A DNA stretch of 64,000 bases, taken from NCBI GenBank assembly GCA_002478565.1, contig DLPC01000016.1:62001-126000 (forward strand). The letters are read 5' to 3'. Position 1 is the first letter of the stretch, and every line of letters starts with the position of its first letter. A program made the position numbers and the translations under genes. The notes under the pieces are model-generated. The model saw only the letters and a program-made list of their open reading frames with translations. It was not told where the DNA came from and made no database searches. Shown here one piece after another: positions 1-7,237 of the stretch. The DNA is from Flavobacteriales bacterium UBA7468. GTDB lineage: Bacteria; Bacteroidota; Bacteroidia; Flavobacteriales_D; Crocinitomicaceae.

Positions 1-623
1 GTCCAAGAATCTCCTAGATTCGTGGATTGAAATAACCTTGAAGACAGACCGCCAGAAACAAAATAGAAATTCCCGTTCAGCATTTGATTGGTTTGACCAC
101 TAGCCGCATAAGCGGCCTCGCCCTCTATGGCAGAGACGCTACCGGGAGTTGGCTCCCAATGGTTGCCACCGTCTAAAGATCTAAAAGTACAAAACGAACC
201 GTTGACAGGGTCTCCGATTAAAAAGAGTGTGTTATTTTCTGAAGCAATACCGTCAAAAAATATCGGTTTGCCTTGCCAATTCAGGTTTATTTTTTCAACT
301 GCTTTGTTTTGAAGGGAAATGCGATATAGCGAGCTGCTGTCATTGCTTTGCATGGCGAACAGCTTGCCCGCGCAAAAAGCGAGGTCACGGATTTCTTGCG
401 CAGATGTCCCGAGTGCAATTGTATTTAAAACATGTAAACTAGGGTCTAAAATGCGAATATTCGCCAAATTTGAGCCTATTGCTAACTGATCATTTGGTAA
501 GCCAAGTACAGCGCGTTCGTGTTCCTTTTTATTGGCTTTGTTGCGTGGAATAAAGGCGGTATGCTGAGCATAAGCGGATTCAATAAAGATGAAAACAAAA
601 AATAGGCTGAGGTATTTAATCAT
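1..623 (-). CDS. Secreted Asp-box (BNR/YCF48-like) repeat protein, 3' end cut by window edge
   Basis: The frame is open from an ATG at 621-623 down to base 1 with no stop, so about 207 N-terminal residues are visible and the rest lies outside the window. It opens with a signal peptide (MIKYLSLFFVFIFIESAYAQ). Later come two Asp-box-like motifs, SLDGGNHWE and STNLGDSW (S-x-x-x-G-x-x-W), typical of sialidase/BNR or YCF48-like beta-propellers, and a GEAAYAASG segment between them. Flavobacterial proteins of this build are often annotated as oxidoreductase or photosystem-stability-factor-like, without a proven activity. It starts 17 nt after the acyltransferase stop, so it is probably the last gene of the rarA operon. 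An exported beta-propeller is well supported; its function is unknown. Confidence 0.75.
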   Translation of the reverse strand, partial: MIKYLSLFFVFIFIESAYAQHTAFIPRNKANKKEHERAVLGLPNDQLAIGSNLANIRILDPSLHVLNTIALGTSAQEIRDLAFCAGKLFAMQSNDSSSLYRISLQNKAVEKINLNWQGKPIFFDGIASENNTLFLIGDPVNGSFCTFRSLDGGNHWEPTPGSVSAIEGEAAYAASGQTNQMLNGNFYFVSGGLSSRLFQSTNLGDSW

Positions 624-640
624 AGTATTCTAATCTCAAA

Positions 641-1552
641 CTAACTTCTGAATTTTGCATGAAAGTCTGCTCTGGCTTGTTCCATGATTTGCTTTAGGTC
701 CGTTGGTTTTTGTCGTTTCCAACGTTTATGCGACCACAACCACCGACTAGGCTCATGATGAATTGATTCAGTGAGAAGTGCGAGGTGTTTTTCAGTGATA
801 GCGCCGTAATTTTCCTCTTTAGCCTCTTTAGTAATTACTTTAAGTGAAACTTTATAATGTCCTGTTTTGATGATTTTTACACTTGCGTAAACAACTGCGC
901 AGTCATAACGATTGGCCAAATATTCAGGACCAAAAATTACTGGTGTTTCTTGACCAAGAAACGGCGTCCAGTATGCCTTTTTAGCATCTGCTGGGGCTTG
1001 GTCAGCTAGTACGAGAACAACGGTGTCTTGTTGCTTGAAAATATGTTGATAGTTTGCAGCATGCACGACTTTTAAACCAAAGCGCTCTCGTTTTTCAGTG
1101 AGCTTTTTGTCCCAAAATGCTGCGCTCAGTGGCATGCCAATGCCGTAAGTAGGGCGTTTGAACCATAGGCCCATGGCCGAAATGAGCCATTCCCAATTAT
1201 TAAAGTGGCTAGAAACTAAAATAATTGGTTTTTGTATGGCTTCGATTTGAGCAAGTTCTTCGGGATTTTCAAGGACGATTCTCTCTAATAGCTCCTTCTT
1301 GGAAAAACGAAAATTCTTAACGGATTCAAGGATCAATTCTGCTAAAAAGCGGTAGTATTTTTTGGTAAGTCCTTTTATTTCTTTGTCGTTTAAGTGAGTA
1401 AAGGCCGTGCGGAGGTTTTGAATAATGACTTTTTTGCGGTAAGGAATGAGGTAGCAAAATGTAAGGTAGATAATAGGAGAAATGCCGTATAAAACCCTCA
1501 GCGGAAAAAGCGAAAGTGGTGCGACCACCAAATAGTAGAGTAGGGCGCCCAT
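641..1552 (-). CDS. Lysophospholipid/lipid A acyltransferase family protein (LpxL/HtrB-like)
   Basis: This 303-residue protein has a hydrophobic N-terminus (roughly residues 1-35) and the acyltransferase motif SHFNNWEW near residue 115, matching the HX4(D/E) catalytic signature of the LpxL/LpxM/HtrB family. A GPEYLANR-type stretch and a basic C-terminus (SHKRWKRQ) are also typical. The family transfers acyl chains to lipid A at the inner membrane; in Bacteroidota some relatives acylate other lipids such as ornithine lipids, so the substrate is inferred. Its ATG overlaps the rarA stop by one base (TAATG), implying translational coupling. Length fits the family. Confidence 0.87.
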   Translation of the reverse strand: MGALLYYLVVAPLSLFPLRVLYGISPIIYLTFCYLIPYRKKVIIQNLRTAFTHLNDKEIKGLTKKYYRFLAELILESVKNFRFSKKELLERIVLENPEELAQIEAIQKPIILVSSHFNNWEWLISAMGLWFKRPTYGIGMPLSAAFWDKKLTEKRERFGLKVVHAANYQHIFKQQDTVVLVLADQAPADAKKAYWTPFLGQETPVIFGPEYLANRYDCAVVYASVKIIKTGHYKVSLKVITKEAKEENYGAITEKHLALLTESIHHEPSRWLWSHKRWKRQKPTDLKQIMEQARADFHAKFRS

Positions 1553-2829
1553 TAGAATTGATATTTATCTTTCCACCAAGTTTTGATTTGCTTGGCAAGT
1601 TCTTGTTCTTTTGAGCTGCTTCCTGGCTTTATGAAATTGGTACCGATGATTTCTTGAGGTAAAAATTCTTGCTCGTAGAAATTTCCGGGGTAGTCATGGC
1701 TATATTGATAACCCTCGCCATAACCCAATTCTTTCATCAGCTGAGTCGGAGAATTGCGCAAGGCAACCGGCACGGGTAAATCCCCGGTTTTTTGCACCAT
1801 AGCTTGTGCTTGGTTGATGGCCATATAGGCTGCATTCCCTTTGGGTGAACTAGCCAAATAAATGGCACATTCACTAAGTATGATCCTAGATTCTGGCCAT
1901 CCGACGTTTTTGACGGCCTCAAAACAGGTGTTGGCCATTAAAAGTGCATTTGGATTGGCCAAACCAATATCTTCAGCGGCTAAAATCAAGAGCCTTCGTG
2001 CAATAAATTTAGGATCCTCGCCACCTTCGACCATACGCGCAAGCCAATAGACTGCTGCATTTGGGTCCGAGCCTCTGACAGACTTGATAAAAGCCGAGAT
2101 GATGTCGTAGTGTTGTTCACCGTCTTTGTCGTAGCGTGCTAAACTTTGCTGTGCATTTTGTAAAACAACCTCGTCTGTGATTTCAATTTGTTCTTGGTCC
2201 TTGAAAGTTCCGACAATAATTTCAAAGACATTGAGTAGTTTGCGGGCATCTCCACCTGAAATTCTTAGCAGGGCATTGGTCTGCGACAGCTTTATTTTTT
2301 TGCGCTGTAAGAGGGTGTCTTCAAGAATGGCTCTGTTGAGCAAGGCAAGGAGATCTTCTTGGCTGTGTTGCTCTAGTGTGTAAACTTGGCATCTCGATAA
2401 CAGTGCCGAAATCACTTCAAAAGACGGATTTTCGGTGGTGGCGCCAATCAATGTAATGATTCCTTTTTCTACTGCACCCAATAAGGAATCTTGTTGCGCT
2501 TTGGAAAAGCGATGAATTTCATCGATAAACAAAATAGAACCTTTGGGCTGAAACATACCGCCGCCTTGAACTTGCGCGATAACGTCTCTCACATCTTTGA
2601 CGCCAGATGAAATGGCTGAAAGCGTATGGATGGGGCGCCCTAAATGCTGAGCGATGAGTGTTGCAAGTGTTGTTTTTCCGACACCAGGTGGCCCCCAAAA
2701 AATCATAGAAGGAATCACTCGGGCTTCAATGGCCCTGCGCAGAGCGGCATCTTGACCTAGCAAATGACGTTGGCCAATGTAGTGGTCCAAAGTTTTTGGC
2801 CGCATGCGTTCAGCTAAAGGAGCATTCAT
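1552..2829 (-). CDS. rarA: Replication-associated recombination protein A (AAA+ ATPase, RarA/MgsA)
   Basis: This 425-residue protein starts MNAPLAERMRPKTLDHYIGQ, the usual RarA opening. Walker A is GPPGVGKTTLA (about residues 45-56) and Walker B is ILFIDEIHRF (about 100). GATTENPSF carries sensor 1, and the SGGDARKLLN region and a C-terminal tetramerisation domain (about 260-425, with YGEGYQYSHDY) follow. RarA acts at stalled replication forks in the cytoplasm and relates to clamp-loader and RuvB ATPases. A perfect -7 box lies 4 nt before the ATG, suggesting a leaderless mRNA. It is the first gene of a three-gene operon and is divergent from the cysteine desulfurase. Confidence 0.96.
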   Translation of the reverse strand: MNAPLAERMRPKTLDHYIGQRHLLGQDAALRRAIEARVIPSMIFWGPPGVGKTTLATLIAQHLGRPIHTLSAISSGVKDVRDVIAQVQGGGMFQPKGSILFIDEIHRFSKAQQDSLLGAVEKGIITLIGATTENPSFEVISALLSRCQVYTLEQHSQEDLLALLNRAILEDTLLQRKKIKLSQTNALLRISGGDARKLLNVFEIIVGTFKDQEQIEITDEVVLQNAQQSLARYDKDGEQHYDIISAFIKSVRGSDPNAAVYWLARMVEGGEDPKFIARRLLILAAEDIGLANPNALLMANTCFEAVKNVGWPESRIILSECAIYLASSPKGNAAYMAINQAQAMVQKTGDLPVPVALRNSPTQLMKELGYGEGYQYSHDYPGNFYEQEFLPQEIIGTNFIKPGSSSKEQELAKQIKTWWKDKYQF

Positions 2830-2833
2830 TACT

Positions 2834-2841
2834 CAAAGATA
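2834..2841 (-). promoter_or_regulatory. -7 promoter box TATCTTTG for rarA, 4 nt before ATG
   Basis: On the minus strand TATCTTTG matches the Bacteroidota -7 consensus TAnnTTTG and ends 4 nt (AGTA) before the rarA ATG. Transcription would begin at or next to the start codon. I see no TTG -33 element at the usual 19-21 nt spacing. Confidence 0.55.
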
Positions 2842-2857
2842 AGCAAACTAATTTTAG

Positions 2858-2865
2858 TATCTTCG
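2858..2865 (+). promoter_or_regulatory. Candidate -7 box TATCTTCG for the cysteine desulfurase operon
   Basis: TATCTTCG is one base off the TAnnTTTG consensus (T to C) and lies 17 nt before the ATG at 2883. The same TAnnTTCG variant precedes three other genes in this window. Confidence 0.4.
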
Positions 2866-2882
2866 TGGCAAAACACGATTCA

Positions 2883-4019
2883 ATGAATGTTTACCTCGAC
2901 AACGCAGCCACTACACCTGTAGCACCAGAAGTAGTGGAGGCAATGGTTCCGGTTCTTTTACAAACTTTTGGCAATCCATCTTCAACGCACGCTTTTGGCC
3001 GTCAGGCGAAGGCGCTACTCGAAAATTCTAGAAGAAAAATCGCGCAATATTTAAATTGTTCTCCTTCTGAACTCATTTTTACATCAGGTGGTACCGAAGC
3101 TGACAACATGGCTTTGCATGCTGCAGTGACACAACTCGGCGTAAAGCGCATCATCACTTCTGCAGCCGAACACCATGCAGTGGGGCACACTGCCGATGCC
3201 TTAAAAGACCACGAACAAATCGAAGTTGTTCACTTGAAACTCGATGCAAAGGGAAATATAAATATAAAAGAGCTCGAAGCATTGTTGCAGGGCCCACAAA
3301 AAACCATTGTATCCTTGATGCATGCCAATAATGAAATTGCCACGTTGTTGCCTTTAGAACAGGTAGCAAAATTGTGCAGACAATACGGAGCACTTTTTCA
3401 TTCGGATACGGTTCAAACGATGGGGCATTATGCCTTTGATTTAAAAACCCTAGATATTGACTTCATCACCTGTGCAGCACACAAATTCCATGGGCCCAAG
3501 GGCATTGGTTTCTTGTATGTCAACAAACAAACGAAAGTCAATCCATTAATTCATGGTGGTTCTCAAGAAAGAGGGCTGCGAGGTGGAACCGAAAATATCG
3601 CTGGTATTGTTGGTTTAGCAAAAGCCATGGAATTGGCCTACACTGATTTAGAAGCGCACCAAAAACATGTTTACGATTTAAAAACATACATGATCGAGCG
3701 CTTACAGGTGCTGTTTGCAGATGTCCGCTTCCATGGAGAAACTGCTTACGATCATGCGCTTTATACCGTCTTGAATGTCTGCTTGCCAGCTACTCCAAAA
3801 GCAGGTCTACTGCTATTTACACTTGATTTAAAAGGTGTTGCCGTGAGTGGAGGCTCAGCCTGTACGTCCGGAGCTACCAAAGGATCCCATGTGCTTGAAG
3901 CCATCGGTGCTGACATGAGTAGACCTAATGCGCGTTTTTCTTTTTCTCGCTACACAACGCGTGAAGAAATTGATTATGCACTCGAGCAACTAGAGGCAGT
4001 TTATCAAAAAAATCTGTAA
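2883..4019 (+). CDS. Cysteine desulfurase (class V aminotransferase, NifS/IscS family)
   Basis: The protein has 378 residues when started at the ATG giving MNVYLDNAATTPVAPEVVEA, the canonical NifS/IscS opening; an in-frame TTG further upstream lies in the rarA promoter region and is not used. The PLP lysine is K201 in AAHKFHGPKG, and the persulfide cysteine is C327 in GGSACTSGAT, in the loop typical of the family. It would move sulfur from cysteine to Fe-S clusters or tRNA thiolation. No scaffold gene (IscU, SufU) lies next to it. It ends 9 nt before the glycosyltransferase and probably shares its transcript, an odd pairing with no obvious functional link. Confidence 0.93.
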   Translation: MNVYLDNAATTPVAPEVVEAMVPVLLQTFGNPSSTHAFGRQAKALLENSRRKIAQYLNCSPSELIFTSGGTEADNMALHAAVTQLGVKRIITSAAEHHAVGHTADALKDHEQIEVVHLKLDAKGNINIKELEALLQGPQKTIVSLMHANNEIATLLPLEQVAKLCRQYGALFHSDTVQTMGHYAFDLKTLDIDFITCAAHKFHGPKGIGFLYVNKQTKVNPLIHGGSQERGLRGGTENIAGIVGLAKAMELAYTDLEAHQKHVYDLKTYMIERLQVLFADVRFHGETAYDHALYTVLNVCLPATPKAGLLLFTLDLKGVAVSGGSACTSGATKGSHVLEAIGADMSRPNARFSFSRYTTREEIDYALEQLEAVYQKNL

Positions 4020-4028
4020 ATTCATCAC

Positions 4029-5180
4029 ATGCAGCAGCGCCCGAAAGTTCTTTGTCTCTCGAGTTGGTATCCCAATCAATTGAAACCTACTGAAGGAAAT
4101 TTTGTAGCGCAGCATCTGAAAGTCGCCAATACAGTGGCAGATCTTGCTATGTTGCACGTAGTGCTTTCCGATCAACACCAATCTTTGACCATCGAAGAAA
4201 AACAAGCACCTTATTACGAGAAAATCATATACCTTCCTCGTAACAAGATGTTATTGGTGGGTAAACTAATTTCTTACTTTCAAGTACTGCTCACGTATTG
4301 GAAACATGCCAAGCAAACACCAATTGGAAAGCCTGATCTGATACATGCCGCTGTTTTGTATCCGATTGGAGTGGTGGGGCTTTTGTTAAAATGGAGATTT
4401 AGAATCCCTTTATTGTTTACTGAACACTGGACTTGCTATCATGCCTACACCAAACCACAACCTAGTGCCTGGCAGCGTTTGATGCTCAAATTCATTGGCA
4501 ACAGAAGTCAATTGATAATGCCTGTTTCGTTGGATCTAGCTGTTGCGATGCAAGAATTTGGTATCAATACGCCAACTAAGGTCATAGCCAATGTAATCGA
4601 CACAGATCTTTTTGTTCCACAAGCCCAAAGGCCGCATCAAAATTTTCGTTTTGTCCATATTTCTTCCCTAGATCCTATTCAAAAAAACTTCCATTTGTTG
4701 GTCAATGCTTTCTATGAGCTCAAAAAACAGCAACAAAATATTGAATTACATGTGGTTTCAGACGGTGACTTTTCAGTTTATCAGCAAATCATTGCAGGAT
4801 TTGATTTTGCTCAGTCTATCCACTTTCATGGACCACAAGATGCGCAAGGTGTAGCTGCCTTGCTTCAATTTGCAGATGCTTTTGTGTTGAGTAGTCGCTA
4901 CGAAAACCTCCCTTGCGTCTTGCTTGAAGCACTTTCTTGCGGTACTCCTATGATTGCAACGAACGTAGGTGGTGTCGCTGAAATATTACATGCTAAAAAC
5001 GGTATCCTGATTCCTTCAGAGGACAAAGCTGCGTTAGTTGAGGCGATGAAAGCTATTCAAGAACATCATTTTGATGCAGCAGCCATGCATCAAGAGGCGA
5101 TCCATAAATATAGCTCAGCTGCAATTGCAGCTCAGTTTGAAGAAGCTTATACCCAAGTGCTCAAGCCAAATGCTTCGTAA
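4029..5180 (+). CDS. Glycosyltransferase family 4 (GT-B fold)
   Basis: This 383-residue protein opens with VLCLSSWYPNQLKPTEGNFV, the usual N-terminal sugar-transferase loop of family 4 enzymes. The C-terminal half carries the nucleotide-sugar binding pattern: SSRYENLPCVLLEALSCGTP near residues 295-315, with the E(x7)E motif, followed by NVGGVAEIL. It would add a sugar to a lipid-linked or surface glycan at the cytoplasmic membrane face; donor and acceptor cannot be read from sequence. Its 3' end overlaps the flippase gene by 11 nt, so the two are coupled. Confidence 0.9.
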   Translation: MQQRPKVLCLSSWYPNQLKPTEGNFVAQHLKVANTVADLAMLHVVLSDQHQSLTIEEKQAPYYEKIIYLPRNKMLLVGKLISYFQVLLTYWKHAKQTPIGKPDLIHAAVLYPIGVVGLLLKWRFRIPLLFTEHWTCYHAYTKPQPSAWQRLMLKFIGNRSQLIMPVSLDLAVAMQEFGINTPTKVIANVIDTDLFVPQAQRPHQNFRFVHISSLDPIQKNFHLLVNAFYELKKQQQNIELHVVSDGDFSVYQQIIAGFDFAQSIHFHGPQDAQGVAALLQFADAFVLSSRYENLPCVLLEALSCGTPMIATNVGGVAEILHAKNGILIPSEDKAALVEAMKAIQEHHFDAAAMHQEAIHKYSSAAIAAQFEEAYTQVLKPNAS

Positions 5181-6435
5181 AATCCTTGCCAATTTTGGAG
5201 TGCGCGTTGGGTCTGCAGTACTCAACCTTATTTTAGCCATTTTATTTTCACAGATATTAGGGCCAGAAGGAAAAGGTCAGCAAAGTTTATTGCTCACTAC
5301 CATCGCCATTATCATCATTTTTGAGGGTTTTGTTGGAGGTGCAGCTTTGGTTTATCTATCGTCAAGGGTTTCTTGGTTTCGTTTGCTTGTCGCTTCTAAC
5401 GTCTGGATTGTTTTTGTTTGCCTTGGAGCTTATCAACTCCTGATGCATCAATTTGATTTTCAAAGTAGTGCTGCCTTACACATTGTCATGCTTAGTGCTA
5501 TTAGCGCCATAACATCGGTCAATAGTTCGCTTTTGTTAGGCAAACAGCAGCTCAAGGCCTATAATGTCATACAGCTAATTGTGCCAATGGTGACACTGGT
5601 TGTTGCTCTTGTTCAAGTTCGTATTTGGCATACCATTTATTATCAAGATGCGCTCTATGTTGCTTACGGAACAGCTTTGTTCATGAGTCTTTTTTACTTA
5701 ATAAAAGCATGGGCCAAGCAAGAACAGCAAAATTCTTGGGCAGATGTTTGGCGGCAAATACTCTCTTTGGGCTTGATCAATCAACTCGCACATGTTTTGC
5801 AGTTGTTGAGTTTCCGACTCACTTTTTATATGTTAGAGCAACAAGGAGAGCAAGCAGGAGTGGGTGTCATGTCTAACGCAAGTTCTATTACTGAATCGAT
5901 CTGGTTAGTGGCCTCAAGTATATCGCTTTGGCAATATGCAGTCATTTCCAATTCTTCAGATATAGTATATAATCAGCAAATTACGGAGAAATTGGCGCGT
6001 TTCGGTATGTTGGTTTCTTTGGTGGTGCTTGCTGTCTTTTTACTCTTGCCGGGCTCTTTTTATGGCTTTGTATTTGGCCCGTCTTTTGTTGGAATCCGAT
6101 CTTTAATGCTTGCCTTGGCTCCAGGTGTTTGGGTGTTTACGTATGCACTCATCGTAGGGCATTATTTTTCGGGAATGGGTAAATATGGGGTCAACGCTCT
6201 TGCTTCAGCAATTGGGCTAGTTGTTTGCTACGCTAGTGCGCATTATCTGATACCAAACTATGCTGCACTCGGAGCTGGTTTATCTATGAGCGCCTCCTAT
6301 ATCGTTACGAGTTTGGTAGTGGCCTATTTTTTCCTAAATGCAGGCGGAAAGCTTCATGTTTTTCCACAGTTATCCGAAATAAAAATACTCATCGAACGTT
6401 TAGGGCGTTCAGTAAAAAGTCGCACGCATGTCTAA
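5170..6435 (+). CDS. Polysaccharide flippase-like membrane protein (Wzx/MATE-like)
   Basis: The protein has 421 residues from the ATG at 5170 (MLRKILANFGVRVGSAVLNL). Hydrophobic segments fill most of its length (about 12), with the early motif SQILGPEGKGQQSLLLT that resembles Wzx-type oligosaccharide flippases. It probably moves an undecaprenyl-linked or similar glycan across the inner membrane. The start overlaps the glycosyltransferase stop (ATGCTTCGTAA) and its end overlaps the methyltransferase start by 8 nt, giving a tightly coupled trio. No polymerase (Wzy) or priming transferase is adjacent. Confidence 0.82.
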   Translation: MLRKILANFGVRVGSAVLNLILAILFSQILGPEGKGQQSLLLTTIAIIIIFEGFVGGAALVYLSSRVSWFRLLVASNVWIVFVCLGAYQLLMHQFDFQSSAALHIVMLSAISAITSVNSSLLLGKQQLKAYNVIQLIVPMVTLVVALVQVRIWHTIYYQDALYVAYGTALFMSLFYLIKAWAKQEQQNSWADVWRQILSLGLINQLAHVLQLLSFRLTFYMLEQQGEQAGVGVMSNASSITESIWLVASSISLWQYAVISNSSDIVYNQQITEKLARFGMLVSLVVLAVFLLLPGSFYGFVFGPSFVGIRSLMLALAPGVWVFTYALIVGHYFSGMGKYGVNALASAIGLVVCYASAHYLIPNYAALGAGLSMSASYIVTSLVVAYFFLNAGGKLHVFPQLSEIKILIERLGRSVKSRTHV

Positions 6436-7237
6436 AGTAATTAAATTGCTCCACGGCCTTTGGCTCTTGGTTCGAAAACCATATCTCATCAATTTGATTC
6501 TCAAAGATGAACAAGAGCTCGAAGCTGCTTTTTTGAAACGTTTTGCTCAGATAAAATTGCAACAGATTGATGTTTTTGAATGGCCAGAAGCACAACACCT
6601 AGAGGTGAAACCTTATTCTTTTCTTTCAGGTTCTTCTTTAGTGACTGATTTTGCATTGCTGCAATTGGTCTGTCGTAAATATCAGGTTCAAACTTATTTT
6701 GAGATTGGAACATGGCGAGGAGAAAGTGCGGCAAATGTGGCACCATACGTTCAAAATGTATACACGCTTAATTTATCTGCAACTCAATTACAACAATTGG
6801 GTGCTTCGGATGCTTATATTGCTGCGCACCGAACTTTTTCTAAAAAAATAACCAATATTCAGCATTTGGAAGGTGATTCGGCAAACTTTGATTTGAGTCC
6901 GTATCTGGCTAGCTGCGATTGCATTTTTATAGACGGTGATCACTCCTATGAAGCAGTCAAGCGCGATACACAACGCATGCTAAGCCTTCGAAGAGACGAA
7001 CAAAGTATCTTAATTTGGCACGATGCAAAATCAGACACGGAATATCCGCGTTTTGAGGTGCTCAGAGGGATTTACGAAGGATTGCCTGCACACATGCACC
7101 AACATGTCTATTTAGTCAAACATACATTGTGTGCCATCTATTTGCCAGGAGGTCACACAAGCCAAGCACAGGCCTTACACGAAACGCCGAACAAATCATT
7201 TTCGCTTACGCTGAAGCAGGAAGTTTTCCAAGCTTAA
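6428..7237 (+). CDS. Class I SAM-dependent methyltransferase (Methyltransf_24-like)
   Basis: In this 269-residue protein the SAM-binding motif I is FEIGTWRGESAANVAP near residues 96-112, and the acidic motif CIFIDGDHSYEAVKRD lies near 165-180. This is the layout of Methyltransf_24 enzymes found in glycan and rhamnosyl modification loci. IWHDAKSD follows. The likely role is methylation of a surface sugar, inferred from its coupling to the flippase and glycosyltransferase. Its last 32 nt are antisense to the 3' end of asnB, so the two genes collide head-on without room for a terminator. Confidence 0.82.
   Translation: MSKVIKLLHGLWLLVRKPYLINLILKDEQELEAAFLKRFAQIKLQQIDVFEWPEAQHLEVKPYSFLSGSSLVTDFALLQLVCRKYQVQTYFEIGTWRGESAANVAPYVQNVYTLNLSATQLQQLGASDAYIAAHRTFSKKITNIQHLEGDSANFDLSPYLASCDCIFIDGDHSYEAVKRDTQRMLSLRRDEQSILIWHDAKSDTEYPRFEVLRGIYEGLPAHMHQHVYLVKHTLCAIYLPGGHTSQAQALHETPNKSFSLTLKQEVFQA

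Noticed and set aside
5170..6435. Flippase as a MATE drug exporter
   Set aside because: The gene is coupled at both ends to a glycosyltransferase and a methyltransferase, which favours a glycan role.
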